A stretch of 64,000 bases of DNA from Planctomycetota bacterium (GTDB lineage Bacteria > Planctomycetota > MHYJ01 > JACQXL01 > JACQZI01): positions 124,001 through 188,000 of the forward strand of contig JACQZI010000007.1 of assembly GCA_016207825.1 (NCBI GenBank), given 5' to 3'. The translations under genes were made by a program, and so were the position numbers. This document shows positions 39,991-48,955 of this stretch, in pieces. Within the stretch, counting starts at the first letter, position 1, and each line of letters opens with the position of its first letter. The notes under the pieces were generated by a model that saw nothing but the letters and a program-made list of their open reading frames with translations, was not told the DNA's origin and did not search any database.

Positions 39991-42900
39991 AAAAGCTGAT
40001 GCTTATCGGCTCGGGGCCCATTGTCATCGGGCAGGCGGCCGAATTCGATTTCTCCGGCTCGCAGGCCTGCCGCTCGCTTAAGGAGGAAGGCTTTGAGGTA
40101 ATCCTGGTCAATTCCAACCCGGCAACCATTCAGACTGATATTGATTTGGCGAATAAAGTTTATATGGAACCCCTGACCGCAGAAGTCTTGGCAAAAATCC
40201 TGGCAAAGGAAAAGCCGCAGGGGATTCTTTCCGGTATGGGAGGCCAGACCGCGCTTAACCTCTGCTCAGAATTATCGGAAAAAAGCGTCCTGAAAAAATA
40301 CGGGACGGAATTACTGGGCAGTTCCGCCGAATCAATCGCCGCCTCCGAAGACCGCGACTTATTCCGCAAATTAATGAACGATATCAACGAGCCCATCCCG
40401 CGCAGTTTCGCCTGCAATTCCCTGGCGCAGGTTCTGGAAACGGTCCCCAAAGTCGGCGGCTACCCGGTCATCGTCCGCGCCGCTTATACGCTCGGCGGCA
40501 CCGGCAGCGGCGTCGCGGAAAACCGACAGCACCTTGAGGGAATCGTGACTATGGGGCTGGCTTATTCGCGCATCAAGCAGGTCTTGATCGAGGAATGCGT
40601 CTTGGGCTGGGCGGAATATGAATACGAAATCATGCGCGACGGTGCCGATAACTGCATTATTATATGTAATATGGAAAACTTGGACCCAATGGGCATCCAT
40701 ACGGGCGAAAGCATCGTGGTTGCCCCCTCGCAAACCCTTTCCGACCGCGACCACCAGATTTTCAGGAACGCCTCGCTTAAAATTATCCGCGCGCTGGGCA
40801 TTAAAGGCGGTTGCAATATTCAGTTCGCTTTTAACCAGCTGACCGGCCAATACCGCGTGATTGAGGTTAATCCGCGCGTCTCACGTTCAAGCGCACTGGC
40901 ATCCAAGGCGACCGGCTACCCGATTGCCCGCGTCGCAGCCAAAATCGCCGTAGGGCTTAACCTGGATGAAATTCCTAATCCCGTCACCGGGAAAACCTAC
41001 GCCGCGTTCGAACCGGCGCTGGATTACGTCGTCATGAAAATCCCGCGCTGGCCGTTTGATAAATTCCGCACCGTCGAGCGCCGCATTGGGACGCAGATGA
41101 AATCCACCGGCGAAGTCATGGCCATCGGCCGGACGATTGAGGAATCCATCCTTAAAGCCATCCGCAGCCTGGAAACGGATAAAATCGGGCTCGAGGCCGA
41201 AGCCTGGTCGGAAGCGACGCTGGTAAGCGAACTGGTCGAGCCGACCGACAAGCGCCTCTTCGCCATTGCCGAAGCATTGCGCCGCGGCTATAAGCCCAGC
41301 ACCATTTCCGACCTGACCAAATGGGATATCTTCTTCATCCATAAGATAGAAAATATGGTCCGTGCGGAAAGAAAGCTCAAAGCCGCAGGCATTAAAGGAT
41401 TGACCAAGGATTTCCTGTTGGAACTCAAGCGCACCGGCTTCTCCGATGAATACATCGCCTCTGTCATTGGCAAGGAAGAAAAAGATATCCGCGACAAACG
41501 GCACGAACTCGGTATTTCCCCTACATATAATATGGTCGATACCTGCGCCGCGGAGTTCGAGGCCGCCACCCCGTATTTTTATTCAACATACGAGAACGGA
41601 GAATTCAACCGCAGAGACGCAAAGGACGCAGAGAATAAATCAGAAATCCAAAAAATCCTGATTGTCGGCGGCGGACCCATCAGAATCGGACAGGGAATCG
41701 AATTCGATTACTGCTGTGTCCATGGCGTCCAGACTATCCGGGAAGAAGGCATAAAAGCAATCATCGTCAACAATAATCCGGAAACCGTCTCGACCGATTT
41801 CGATATATCGGATAAACTCTATTTCGAGCCGCTCACACTGGAAGACGTTTTAAACGTCATCGAGGAAGAAAAACCCTATGGCGTCATCCTCCAGTTCGGC
41901 GGTCAGACCTCGGTAAACCTGGCAATGCCTTTGCAGGAAATATTATCCAAGCGCCCGGATTTAAAGACGCGGATTCTTGGGACGCCGCCGGATTCAATCG
42001 ATATGGCTGAAGACCGTAGCCGCTTTGAAGCGCTCATGAAAAAGATGGGTATCAACCAGCCGCCGGCCGGCACGGGTTACTCTTTCGAGGAAGTAAGGAA
42101 ACTCGCCGAACAAATCACTTACCCTGTTCTCGTCCGCCCCAGTTACGTCCTGGGCGGACGCGGGATGGAAATAGTCCATAACGAAAAAGAGCTTGAATTC
42201 TATATGGCATCTGCCGTCCGGGTTTCCAAGAAACACCCGGTCCTGGTGGATAAATACCTCTCGAACGCCATAGAAATAGATGTCGATGCGGTATCGGACG
42301 GCAAAGATGTTTTTATCGGCGCCATCATGGAACATATCGAGGAAGCCGGCGTCCATTCGGGTGATGCCACCTGCGTCATCCCGCCCCAGACGCTCTCTAA
42401 AGACATCATCAATGAAATCAACCGCGTCACCCGCGAAGTCACCCTCGCCCTGAAGACCGTCGGTCTTATAAATATCCAACTGGCAATTAAGGATAATCTT
42501 GTTTACATGATAGAAGCCAATCCGCGCGCCAGCCGGACCGTTCCATATGTCTCCAAAACCATCGGAATCCCGCTGGCGAAAATCGCCACTAAACTGATGT
42601 TGAATAAAACGCTTAAAGAACTCGGCTTGACCGAAACTCCCACTCAGAATTACGTCTCTGTCAAGGCGCCGGTCTTCCCCTTTATGAAACTGCCGGGTGT
42701 CGATTCCATCCTCGGCCCGGAAATGAAATCCACCGGCGAGGTCATGGGAATAGATAACTCCTTCGGGCTGGCCTATTACAAGGCGTTCCTGGCAAGCGGC
42801 AACCTTTTACCTTTGAGCGGGCAGGTATATCTCACGGTCTGCGACAGCGATAAGGAAAAAATAGTCCCGGTCGTCCGGAAACTGGTTGATAATGGCTTGA

Positions 42901-43268
42901 ATATCATTGCAACCAAAGGCACGGCCGAGTTTTTAAGGAGCCATAATGTCCCGGCAACCACGGTCTGGAGAATCAGCGAGCGGCAGACCCCCAACGCGCT
43001 TTCCCTGATGCGCGAAGGAAAGGTGCAATTGATTATTAACACCCCCACCGAAGGAAGCGGACCCAAGCGCGACGGATATAGGATGCGCAGATTGGCGGTG
43101 GAATCCGGGATTCCCTTTATCACCACGGTCACCGCGGCACGCGCCGTTGCCAATGCCATCGAGCTCATGAAAAAGGGAGAGCTCAAAGTAAATTCCCTTA
43201 ATGAATACCTGAGTAAACACTCCAATAAAATAACCGCTCCAACCGAACAGGCTTCGCAAACACTTTAG
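39969..43268 (+). CDS. carB: carbamoyl-phosphate synthase large subunit, with repeat-derived linker
   Basis: The 1099-residue protein has both ATP-grasp halves: IGSGPIVIGQAAEFDFSG at the start and VGGGPIRIGQGIEFDYCC at about 560, with EVNPRVSRSSALASKATGYP and EANPRASRTVPYVSKTIG. The C-terminal MGS-like regulatory domain is present (about 945-1085). Before the second half, at about 546-557, the residues NRRDAKDAENKSE are encoded by DNA resembling the CCGCAGAGACGCAAAGGACG dispersed repeat; most CarB proteins have a shorter linker there. The frame is intact. Overlap with carA suggests coupling. Confidence 0.97.
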   Translation: MPKRKDLKKLMLIGSGPIVIGQAAEFDFSGSQACRSLKEEGFEVILVNSNPATIQTDIDLANKVYMEPLTAEVLAKILAKEKPQGILSGMGGQTALNLCSELSEKSVLKKYGTELLGSSAESIAASEDRDLFRKLMNDINEPIPRSFACNSLAQVLETVPKVGGYPVIVRAAYTLGGTGSGVAENRQHLEGIVTMGLAYSRIKQVLIEECVLGWAEYEYEIMRDGADNCIIICNMENLDPMGIHTGESIVVAPSQTLSDRDHQIFRNASLKIIRALGIKGGCNIQFAFNQLTGQYRVIEVNPRVSRSSALASKATGYPIARVAAKIAVGLNLDEIPNPVTGKTYAAFEPALDYVVMKIPRWPFDKFRTVERRIGTQMKSTGEVMAIGRTIEESILKAIRSLETDKIGLEAEAWSEATLVSELVEPTDKRLFAIAEALRRGYKPSTISDLTKWDIFFIHKIENMVRAERKLKAAGIKGLTKDFLLELKRTGFSDEYIASVIGKEEKDIRDKRHELGISPTYNMVDTCAAEFEAATPYFYSTYENGEFNRRDAKDAENKSEIQKILIVGGGPIRIGQGIEFDYCCVHGVQTIREEGIKAIIVNNNPETVSTDFDISDKLYFEPLTLEDVLNVIEEEKPYGVILQFGGQTSVNLAMPLQEILSKRPDLKTRILGTPPDSIDMAEDRSRFEALMKKMGINQPPAGTGYSFEEVRKLAEQITYPVLVRPSYVLGGRGMEIVHNEKELEFYMASAVRVSKKHPVLVDKYLSNAIEIDVDAVSDGKDVFIGAIMEHIEEAGVHSGDATCVIPPQTLSKDIINEINRVTREVTLALKTVGLINIQLAIKDNLVYMIEANPRASRTVPYVSKTIGIPLAKIATKLMLNKTLKELGLTETPTQNYVSVKAPVFPFMKLPGVDSILGPEMKSTGEVMGIDNSFGLAYYKAFLASGNLLPLSGQVYLTVCDSDKEKIVPVVRKLVDNGLNIIATKGTAEFLRSHNVPATTVWRISERQTPNALSLMREGKVQLIINTPTEGSGPKRDGYRMRRLAVESGIPFITTVTAARAVANAIELMKKGELKVNSLNEYLSKHSNKITAPTEQASQTL
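41607..41639. repeat. dispersed repeat fragment inside carB
   Basis: AACCGCAGAGACGCAAAGGA and the following CGCAGAGAATAAA match the one arm of the CCACAGAGA/CACTAAGAC family of hairpins (compare AACCACAGAGAAAGACCGAG at 44379). Only one arm is present and it is translated. Confidence 0.65.
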
Positions 43269-43391
43269 GTTTGCTAATCCATTGTAAAAATACGGAGCGT
43301 AGCGACGTCCCGATAAATTTTATCGGGATATACCTTAATGTTAATCTAAAAGACTTTACTTAATCCGTGTTTTTTGCTATCGTAATTAATT
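43269..43391. other. carB - kinase intergenic with dispersed palindrome and promoter
   Basis: CGGAGCGTAGCGACGTCCCG and CCCGATAAATTTTATCGGG (about 43310-43328) form a palindromic repeat related to those near 47250 and 47320. TTTACT (43355-43360), 17-bp spacer and TATCGT (43378-43383) may be the kinase promoter, 8 bp before the ATG. Confidence 0.6.
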
Positions 43392-44369
43392 ATGGCGGAA
43401 AATAATAACGCTTCTCAGTCGCAATCCGGCGGCGCTTCCATACCCGGTTACCAGATTCAGGGCAAGCTCGGCTCGGGCGGGATGGGCATCGTCTTTAAGG
43501 CGCTTGACATCAAAAACAACCGAACGGTCGCTTTGAAACTCCTTTACCCAAAGACGGTCCAGAATAAAACCTTCCTCGACCGCTTCGCCCGCGAGGCAAA
43601 ACTCCTTATGAAGTTCGACCACCCCAATATCGTCAAGGGCTACCAGGTGGCGAATTACAAAGGGCTTTACTTCCTCGCCATGGAATATATCGAGGGTAAA
43701 TCCGCCCAGCAGCTACTTGATGAAAAAGGCCCTTTCAAGGAAGACTTCGCCACCTACACCATCCTCCAGGCCGCCAAGGCACTGGAGTATATGCAGAAAG
43801 AGGGTATTATCCACCGTGATGTCAAGCCGGATAACCTCCTGATTACGCCGGATAATAAAGTAAAACTCTGCGACCTCGGCTTTGCTCAGCCGATTGGCTG
43901 CGCGACGACAGAGACATCCACAGATACAACCTGCGGGACTCCGCAATATATGTCGCCGGAACAGGCAAAGGGAAAAGCGGATATCGATATCAGGAGCGAT
44001 ATTTACTCGCTCGGCGCGACTTTTTATCATCTCGTCATCGGCAAGACCCCGTTCCAAGGGACCGATAATATGGAAATCATGGCAAAGCAGGTTTTGGACA
44101 GCCTGCAATCAGACGAGGTAAAAAACAGGCGTTTATCCCCCTTAACGCTTTATTTCATAGAAAAGATGATGGCAAAGGAAAAGGAAATCCGCTACCAGAA
44201 CCCGACCGAGGTCATCGAGGATATCGAGGCGCAGACCGCCGGCTTCAAAAGCCTGTTTTACGAGAAACCCGCCACGCCGACTCAACCGAAAACAACGGAA
44301 ACGGAACCGAAACAACCGACCCGCATGAGCCGTCTGGAAGAAATACGCAAGAAATACGGGAAGAAGTAA
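43392..44369 (+). CDS. Ser/Thr protein kinase (Hanks type)
   Basis: A 325-residue soluble kinase without a membrane helix. Subdomains: GKLGSGGMGIVF (24-35), VALKLL with catalytic Lys49, HRDVKPDNLL (141-150), DLG (161-163, instead of DFG), CGTPQYMSPEQAKGK (181-195). The C-terminal 40 residues are a Thr/Pro/Lys-rich tail with possible phosphosites. It is a plausible writer for the four FHA proteins encoded at 10122-19272, although the genes are far apart. No cognate phosphatase is in the window. Confidence 0.94.
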   Translation: MAENNNASQSQSGGASIPGYQIQGKLGSGGMGIVFKALDIKNNRTVALKLLYPKTVQNKTFLDRFAREAKLLMKFDHPNIVKGYQVANYKGLYFLAMEYIEGKSAQQLLDEKGPFKEDFATYTILQAAKALEYMQKEGIIHRDVKPDNLLITPDNKVKLCDLGFAQPIGCATTETSTDTTCGTPQYMSPEQAKGKADIDIRSDIYSLGATFYHLVIGKTPFQGTDNMEIMAKQVLDSLQSDEVKNRRLSPLTLYFIEKMMAKEKEIRYQNPTEVIEDIEAQTAGFKSLFYEKPATPTQPKTTETEPKQPTRMSRLEEIRKKYGKK

Positions 44370-44378
44370 TTTAAAACT

Positions 44379-44437
44379 AACCACAGAGAAAGACCGAGAA
44401 TAAAAACCCTTTTGTCTACTCTGTGCCCTCTGTGGTT
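44379..44437. repeat. dispersed inverted repeat (CCACAGAGA type)
   Basis: AACCACAGAGAAAGACCGAG at the left and CTCTGTGCCCTCTGTGGTT at the right form an imperfect hairpin between the kinase gene and the alaS promoter; it could terminate transcription. Confidence 0.8.
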
Positions 44438-44448
44438 ATCTCTTTTAT

Positions 44449-44478
44449 TTGACCTCCCCTCCCTATTTTTGATATAAA
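44449..44478 (+). promoter_or_regulatory. promoter for alaS
   Basis: TTGACC (44449-44454), 18-bp spacer, TATAAA (44473-44478), 34 bp before the start codon. Confidence 0.7.
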
Positions 44479-44512
44479 TCTAACCTTAATAACTTATCCG
44501 GATAGATTACCT

Positions 44513-47155
44513 ATGAAAACCGATATATTACGCAGGAAATTCCTCTCATTCTTCGAGAGTAAAGGGCATACCGTAATGCCTTCGGCGCCCTTAATCCCGG
44601 AAAACGACCAGACGCTCCTTTTCACCGGAGCCGGGATGAATCCCTTCAAGGAATTCTACCTCGGCAAAACCAAACCCCCTTTCCCGCGCATCACCACCGT
44701 CCAAAAATGCATGCGCACCGTGGATATCGAAAGGGTCGGCCGGACCGCCGCGCACCATACCTTCTTTGAAATGCTCGGCAATTTCTCCTTCGGCGATTAT
44801 TTCAAGCGGGAGACCATCGCCTGGGCATGGGAATTCCTGCTCAAAGAACTGAAAATACCGGAAAGCCGTCTCCTCGTTTCCGTTTATAAAGACGACCAGG
44901 AATCCTACGATATCTGGCTAAAGGAAATAATGCTCCCGCCGGAAAAGATATATAAACTGGGTGCCAAGGATAACTTCTGGCCCTCGAACGCACCCCTTGA
45001 CGGTCCCAACGGACCCTGCGGCCCCTGCTCGGAAATATTCTACGACTTCGGCAAAGAACACGGCTGCGGACTGCCGACCTGCAGTATCGAATGCGATTGC
45101 AACCGCTTTGTCGAGATATGGAATCTTGTCTTTACCCAATTCGACCGGCAGGAAGACGGCTCTTTGAATCCGCTCCCCCAGAAAAATATCGATACCGGAA
45201 TGGGTTTGGAACGCCTCGCCGCCGTGATGCAGAACGTCATCAGTAATTTTGAGATAGATATCTTTAAGCCCCTGATAAAAGAAACCGCTGCCATCCTGAA
45301 GGTCGAATACGATACAGACCGCGAGGAAGGCGCCCGGATAAAAAGGATTGTTGACCACGCGCGGGCTCTCGTCTTTACCTCTTCAGAAGGATTATTGCCA
45401 TCCAACGAAGGCCGCGGATATGTCGTGCGCCGGATTCTGCGCCGCGCCGCGCGCGACGGCCGGACGCTCGGAATGAAAGAGCCTTTCATTTATAAGCTTG
45501 TTCCGGCGGTCATCAATGTGATGAAAGAAGGCTACCCGGAATTACCCGATAAGGAAAACCACATCGTCCGCATCATCAAGGCGGAGGAATCCAAGTTCCT
45601 GGAAACCGTCGAACAGGGCATGGCATTGCTGGATGAAATCATAAACACCCTCGCGCCCAAGGGGATAAAACTCTTCCCGGGCGATGAGGCGTTCAAACTC
45701 TACGATACCTACGGATTCCCCATGGACCTGACCGAATCAATCCTGCGCGAACGGGGCTTCAAGCTGGATTTGCAGGGCTACGAAAACGCCATGAAAAACC
45801 AGCGCACGCGCTCGCGCGCCTCTTCCCAGATAGCCCAGAAGATATTCGCGGAAACACCCATATCGGAGGTGAAAAGCTTCCTTAAGGAAACCAAGTTCGT
45901 CGGCTATGAAGTGACCGAATCCCCCGTCAAAATCGTCGCCATCCTCTCCGGCGGCAAGCTGGTTCCAGATGCAACGAAGGGAACGGAAGTCTCCGTAATT
46001 ACGGAAAAGACGCCCTTTTACGGCGAAAGCGGCGGGCAGGTCGGTGATACCGGAATCATAAAAAGCGATGCGGTGGAAATATCCATAACCGATACCCAGC
46101 ATATAGAGGATTACATCATCCATATCGGCAAGGTCAAGAAAGGCTCGGTTAAATCGGGCGAAGTGCTGACCGCTCTGGTGAACCTCGCGCGCCGTAAATC
46201 CATCGCGCGCAATCACACGGCAACCCATATTCTCCAAAACGCTTTGCGGAGCATTGCCGGAGAGCATATCGAGCAATCAGGGTCGCTGGTCGAACCGGAA
46301 CGCCTGCGCTTTGACTTCGCGCATTTTAATCCGCTCTCTCCCGACGAGCTTAAGCTCATCGAAGACCGCGTGAACGATAAAATATTGGAAGGCCTTTCGG
46401 TAAATACCCGGCTTCTCACTTTGGAGGAAGCCAAAAAGCAGGGAGCTCTGGCATTCTTCGGCGATAAATACGGGGAAAACGTCCGCATGGTCGAAATCTC
46501 CGGTTTAAGCCGCGAGCTCTGCGGCGGCACCCACGTTTCTAATACCGGCGAAATCGGCATGTTTAAAATCATAAGCGAGGCATCAATAGCCTCAGGCACG
46601 CGCCGTATAGAAGCGGTCACCGGCACCGGAGCCATCAAACTCTTCCGCGAGGAGGAACAGATTCTAAAAGATATTACGGGATTATTGGAAACCGTCCCGG
46701 CAAAGGCAATCGCTAAGACAAAGACGATGCTCGCGGAAATAAAGACCCTGCGCCAGGAAACGAGCAAGTATTGCCAGCAGAATAACCAGGAACTCGCCAA
46801 GGAATTTCTCGCCCGCGCGCAGGATTTGAAAGGCATAAAAATAGTCGCGGAACTGCTTCCGGATAAAACCGTAGATGATATGCGCCTGATGAGCGATTCT
46901 TTGATGAATAATCCAAGCCCCGTCATTGCGTTTATCGGGACGGAGGCAAATAAGCGCGCGACCATCATACTGGCAATCTCGCCGAAACTCGCGGAAAAGG
47001 GGCTGGACGCGGTCGGCATCATCAAGGAAGTGGCGGTAACGATAGGCGGCAGCGGCGGCGGGCGCAAGGACTTCGCGCAGGCAGGCGGCAAGGAACCGGG
47101 GAAACTGAAGGACGCCCGCGACCAGTTCCTGAAAATAATTGCTCAAAAGTTATAA
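44513..47155 (+). CDS. alaS: alanyl-tRNA synthetase
   Basis: The 880-residue length is typical. The class II catalytic part begins RRKFLSFFESKGH and has LLFTGAGMNPFKEFYLGKTK and RTAAHHTFFEMLGNFSFGDY. The editing domain has NHTATHILQNALR (HxxxH) and CGGTHVSNTGEIG (CxxxH zinc ligands). The C-Ala domain ends GGSGGGRKDFAQAGGKEP. It is a stand-alone essential gene, and the gene-poor accessory patch starts just after its stop. Confidence 0.98.
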   Translation: MKTDILRRKFLSFFESKGHTVMPSAPLIPENDQTLLFTGAGMNPFKEFYLGKTKPPFPRITTVQKCMRTVDIERVGRTAAHHTFFEMLGNFSFGDYFKRETIAWAWEFLLKELKIPESRLLVSVYKDDQESYDIWLKEIMLPPEKIYKLGAKDNFWPSNAPLDGPNGPCGPCSEIFYDFGKEHGCGLPTCSIECDCNRFVEIWNLVFTQFDRQEDGSLNPLPQKNIDTGMGLERLAAVMQNVISNFEIDIFKPLIKETAAILKVEYDTDREEGARIKRIVDHARALVFTSSEGLLPSNEGRGYVVRRILRRAARDGRTLGMKEPFIYKLVPAVINVMKEGYPELPDKENHIVRIIKAEESKFLETVEQGMALLDEIINTLAPKGIKLFPGDEAFKLYDTYGFPMDLTESILRERGFKLDLQGYENAMKNQRTRSRASSQIAQKIFAETPISEVKSFLKETKFVGYEVTESPVKIVAILSGGKLVPDATKGTEVSVITEKTPFYGESGGQVGDTGIIKSDAVEISITDTQHIEDYIIHIGKVKKGSVKSGEVLTALVNLARRKSIARNHTATHILQNALRSIAGEHIEQSGSLVEPERLRFDFAHFNPLSPDELKLIEDRVNDKILEGLSVNTRLLTLEEAKKQGALAFFGDKYGENVRMVEISGLSRELCGGTHVSNTGEIGMFKIISEASIASGTRRIEAVTGTGAIKLFREEEQILKDITGLLETVPAKAIAKTKTMLAEIKTLRQETSKYCQQNNQELAKEFLARAQDLKGIKIVAELLPDKTVDDMRLMSDSLMNNPSPVIAFIGTEANKRATIILAISPKLAEKGLDAVGIIKEVAVTIGGSGGGRKDFAQAGGKEPGKLKDARDQFLKIIAQKL

Positions 47156-47382
47156 GTTACAGGTTACAAGTTATTGTGCAGAAACAGGGCGTTCGCTCCG
47201 CTCCGCAAGCTAATGAACAATTGAACTATTTAACAAATGAACTCGGAGTCCCGATTTATCGGGACGGACGTCCCCGAAAGCTAATGAACTATTGAGCCGA
47301 TGAACAAATGAACCCGGAGTCCCGATTTATCGGGACGAACGTCCCCGAAGCCCGCCTAAGCGGGAGAGCGGGATAACTTCAT
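47156..47382. repeat. tandem 71-bp duplication with palindromic core, 5' of the broken thiS copy
   Basis: Two direct copies start at AAGCTAATGAAC (47207 and 47278, 71 bp apart). Each contains CCCGATTTATCGGG (about 47250 and 47321) flanked by GGAGT and ACGTCCCCG. A partial third copy, CGGAGTCTCGATATATCGGG, lies at about 48573 before the intact thiS. No gene in the stretch. Confidence 0.8.
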
Positions 47383-47520
47383 ATGAATTTAATCATCAAC
47401 GGTCAGCAAAAGGAAATGCCGAACAATCTCACCGTATCGGCGTTATTAACCGAACTCCGTATAAACCCGCTGGGCGTGGCGGTGGAACTGAATCTGAAGA
47501 TTATCAGCCGGAAGCTATAA
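47383..47520 (+). pseudogene. thiS: truncated thiS copy
   Basis: The 45-codon frame starts MNLIINGQQKEMPNNLT and matches the first 42 residues of the intact thiS at 48612 with few changes, then departs (IISRKL) and stops before the C-terminal Gly-Gly needed for adenylation and thiocarboxylation. It therefore cannot work as a sulfur carrier. The homology includes the upstream GGGATAACTTCATATG, so the copies are direct repeats of about 140 bp (47370-47510 and 48598-48738) flanking the MNT/HEPN pair. Confidence 0.88.
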
Positions 47521-47563
47521 TCTATTGCGTTAGCGTAATTCTCTTAATTAACCGAATAAATTG

Positions 47564-47604
47564 TTGACTCAAAAGGTGTAATTTACTACACTTATCGGTG
47601 TAAT
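47564..47604 (+). promoter_or_regulatory. promoter and likely operator of the MNT/HEPN pair
   Basis: TTGACT (47564-47569), 17-bp spacer, TACACT (47587-47592). GTGTA (47576-47580) and TACAC (47587-47591) are inverted, and GGTGTAAT occurs twice, at 47575 and 47597, exactly 22 bp apart and flanking the -10 box. This suggests autorepression by the HTH of the downstream protein. Confidence 0.65.
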
Positions 47605-47615
47605 AAGGAGAGCTC

Positions 47616-48161
47616 ATGATTCCTCTACGAAGCGGGATAACCATTAAACTGCTTGATTATTTCTTCCTTAATCCGCAGGAAAGCCTCTATGTCAACGAGT
47701 TAAGCCGGAAGCTGGACATGGATAAAAGGAATCTGGTAAAGAAAATAAGGCAATTGGAAAGCGAAGGTATCTTAAAAAGCCAAGCCAGGGGGAATTTAAA
47801 ATTATATTCCGTTAATAAAGCCTATCCTTTATACGAAGAGCTCAGAAAAATATTCCTTAAAACAATCGGGCTGGAAAGCAGGCTGAAAAAAGCCGCCAAG
47901 TCGGTAAAAGGCATCAGGGAAGCTTACATTTACGGCTCTTATGCCGGCAATAAAATGGAAGCTCACAGCGATATTGATTTATTGGTTATAGGCGTCCATA
48001 ACATCGCACAACTGCAGAAAGGGATTAACCTTTTGCAAAAGGAAACCGGCCGTGAAATAAACACGGTTAATATGGATGAAAACGAATACTGCAAGCGGAT
48101 TAAGAACAAAGACCCGTTTATTCGCGGCATCTTAAATAAAAAGCATGTCAGGATTATATGA
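47616..48161 (+). CDS. HTH-fused MNT-type nucleotidyltransferase (antitoxin-like)
   Basis: A 181-residue protein. Residues 8-65 form a winged HTH (LYVNELSRKLDMDKRNLVKK). The C-terminal half is a minimal nucleotidyltransferase with GSYAGNKMEAHSDIDL (107-122), an exact G-S-x10-D-x-D motif with all catalytic acids. MNT proteins of MntA type inactivate their HEPN partners by AMPylation; that activity is inference here. AAGGAG precedes the ATG, and the stop overlaps the HEPN gene by 4 bp. The pair has its own promoter and sits between a truncated and an intact thiS. Confidence 0.87.
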   Translation: MIPLRSGITIKLLDYFFLNPQESLYVNELSRKLDMDKRNLVKKIRQLESEGILKSQARGNLKLYSVNKAYPLYEELRKIFLKTIGLESRLKKAAKSVKGIREAYIYGSYAGNKMEAHSDIDLLVIGVHNIAQLQKGINLLQKETGREINTVNMDENEYCKRIKNKDPFIRGILNKKHVRII

Positions 48162-48568
48162 TAAAATTCGATGATAAATACTTCAGCCGGTTTAAATTTA
48201 CGGATGAACAGGTGCGGAAAAACATGGATAATGCCGAGAAGGATTTGGCAATCGCCCGGAAAGACCAAATACCCGAGGTGAAGTTTAATTATGCCTACAG
48301 CGCGTTTATTAAATCCGGCATCGCTCTCTTAAGTTATCATGGGGCAAAAGTTAAAAGCGTGCCCGGGCATCACATCAAAATAATTGAGACAACGGCGGAG
48401 CTGTTAAAAGATGAAACGATTAACGACCTGGGCAATGTAATGCGGTCTAAACGGAATCGGGATTTATACGACGGCGGGATAGAGGTTACCGGAAAAGAAT
48501 GCCGTGAATACATTGGCTTTGCGGAAAAAGTGATTGCGAAGATAAAACAACTACTCCTGAACGAATGA
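48158..48568 (+). CDS. HEPN-domain protein (toxin-like partner)
   Basis: A 136-residue all-helical protein. NMDNAEKDLAIARK (about 22-35) and FNYAYSAFIKSGIALLSYHG (43-62) are typical HEPN helices. The catalytic motif of HepT toxins, R-x4-H-x-Y, appears as RNRDLY (99-104), with Tyr in the His place. RNase activity is therefore doubtful, and the protein may belong to the UPF0332-like HEPN branch. The 4-bp overlap with the MNT gene and joint insertion near thiS mark the two as a unit. Confidence 0.83.
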   Translation: MIKFDDKYFSRFKFTDEQVRKNMDNAEKDLAIARKDQIPEVKFNYAYSAFIKSGIALLSYHGAKVKSVPGHHIKIIETTAELLKDETINDLGNVMRSKRNRDLYDGGIEVTGKECREYIGFAEKVIAKIKQLLLNE

Positions 48569-48611
48569 GCCCGGAGTCTCGATATATCGGGACGGAGTGG
48601 GATAACTTCAT

Positions 48612-48812
48612 ATGAATTTAATAATAAATGGCCAGCAAAAAGAAATGCCCGATAACCTGACGCTTTCGGCATTATTAACCGAACTCCGTATAAACCCGCT
48701 GGGCGTGGCGGTGGAACTGAACCTGAAAATCATCCCCAAGACCGATTACGCCAAGACGCAGTTAAAAGAAAATGACAAGCTGGAGATTATTTCGTTTGTC
48801 GGGGGAGGATAA
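48612..48812 (+). CDS. thiS: sulfur carrier protein ThiS
   Basis: The 66-residue ubiquitin-fold protein begins MNLIINGQQKEMPDNLT and ends FVGGG with the terminal Gly-Gly required for adenylation by ThiF and sulfur transfer to ThiG. One extra Gly after GG is tolerated in some species. ThiG is at 23769. It is preceded by the MNT/HEPN insertion and a truncated copy of itself. Confidence 0.93.
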   Translation: MNLIINGQQKEMPDNLTLSALLTELRINPLGVAVELNLKIIPKTDYAKTQLKENDKLEIISFVGGG

Positions 48813-48894
48813 AGGGAGTTACAGGTTAGAAGTTATATACTTAACTTAAGGCGTCCACAAACTTCATGTCCCATTACCAAAATCCTGCGGTTTA

Positions 48895-48923
48895 TTGACT
48901 TCACCTCTGCGTTAATGTATAAT
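48895..48923 (+). promoter_or_regulatory. promoter for the 48956 gene
   Basis: TTGACT (48895-48900), 17-bp spacer, TATAAT (48918-48923), then AAAGGAG before the ATG. Confidence 0.75.
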
Positions 48924-48955
48924 TATTAACACTCTAAATAAAAGAAAGGAGCCTT

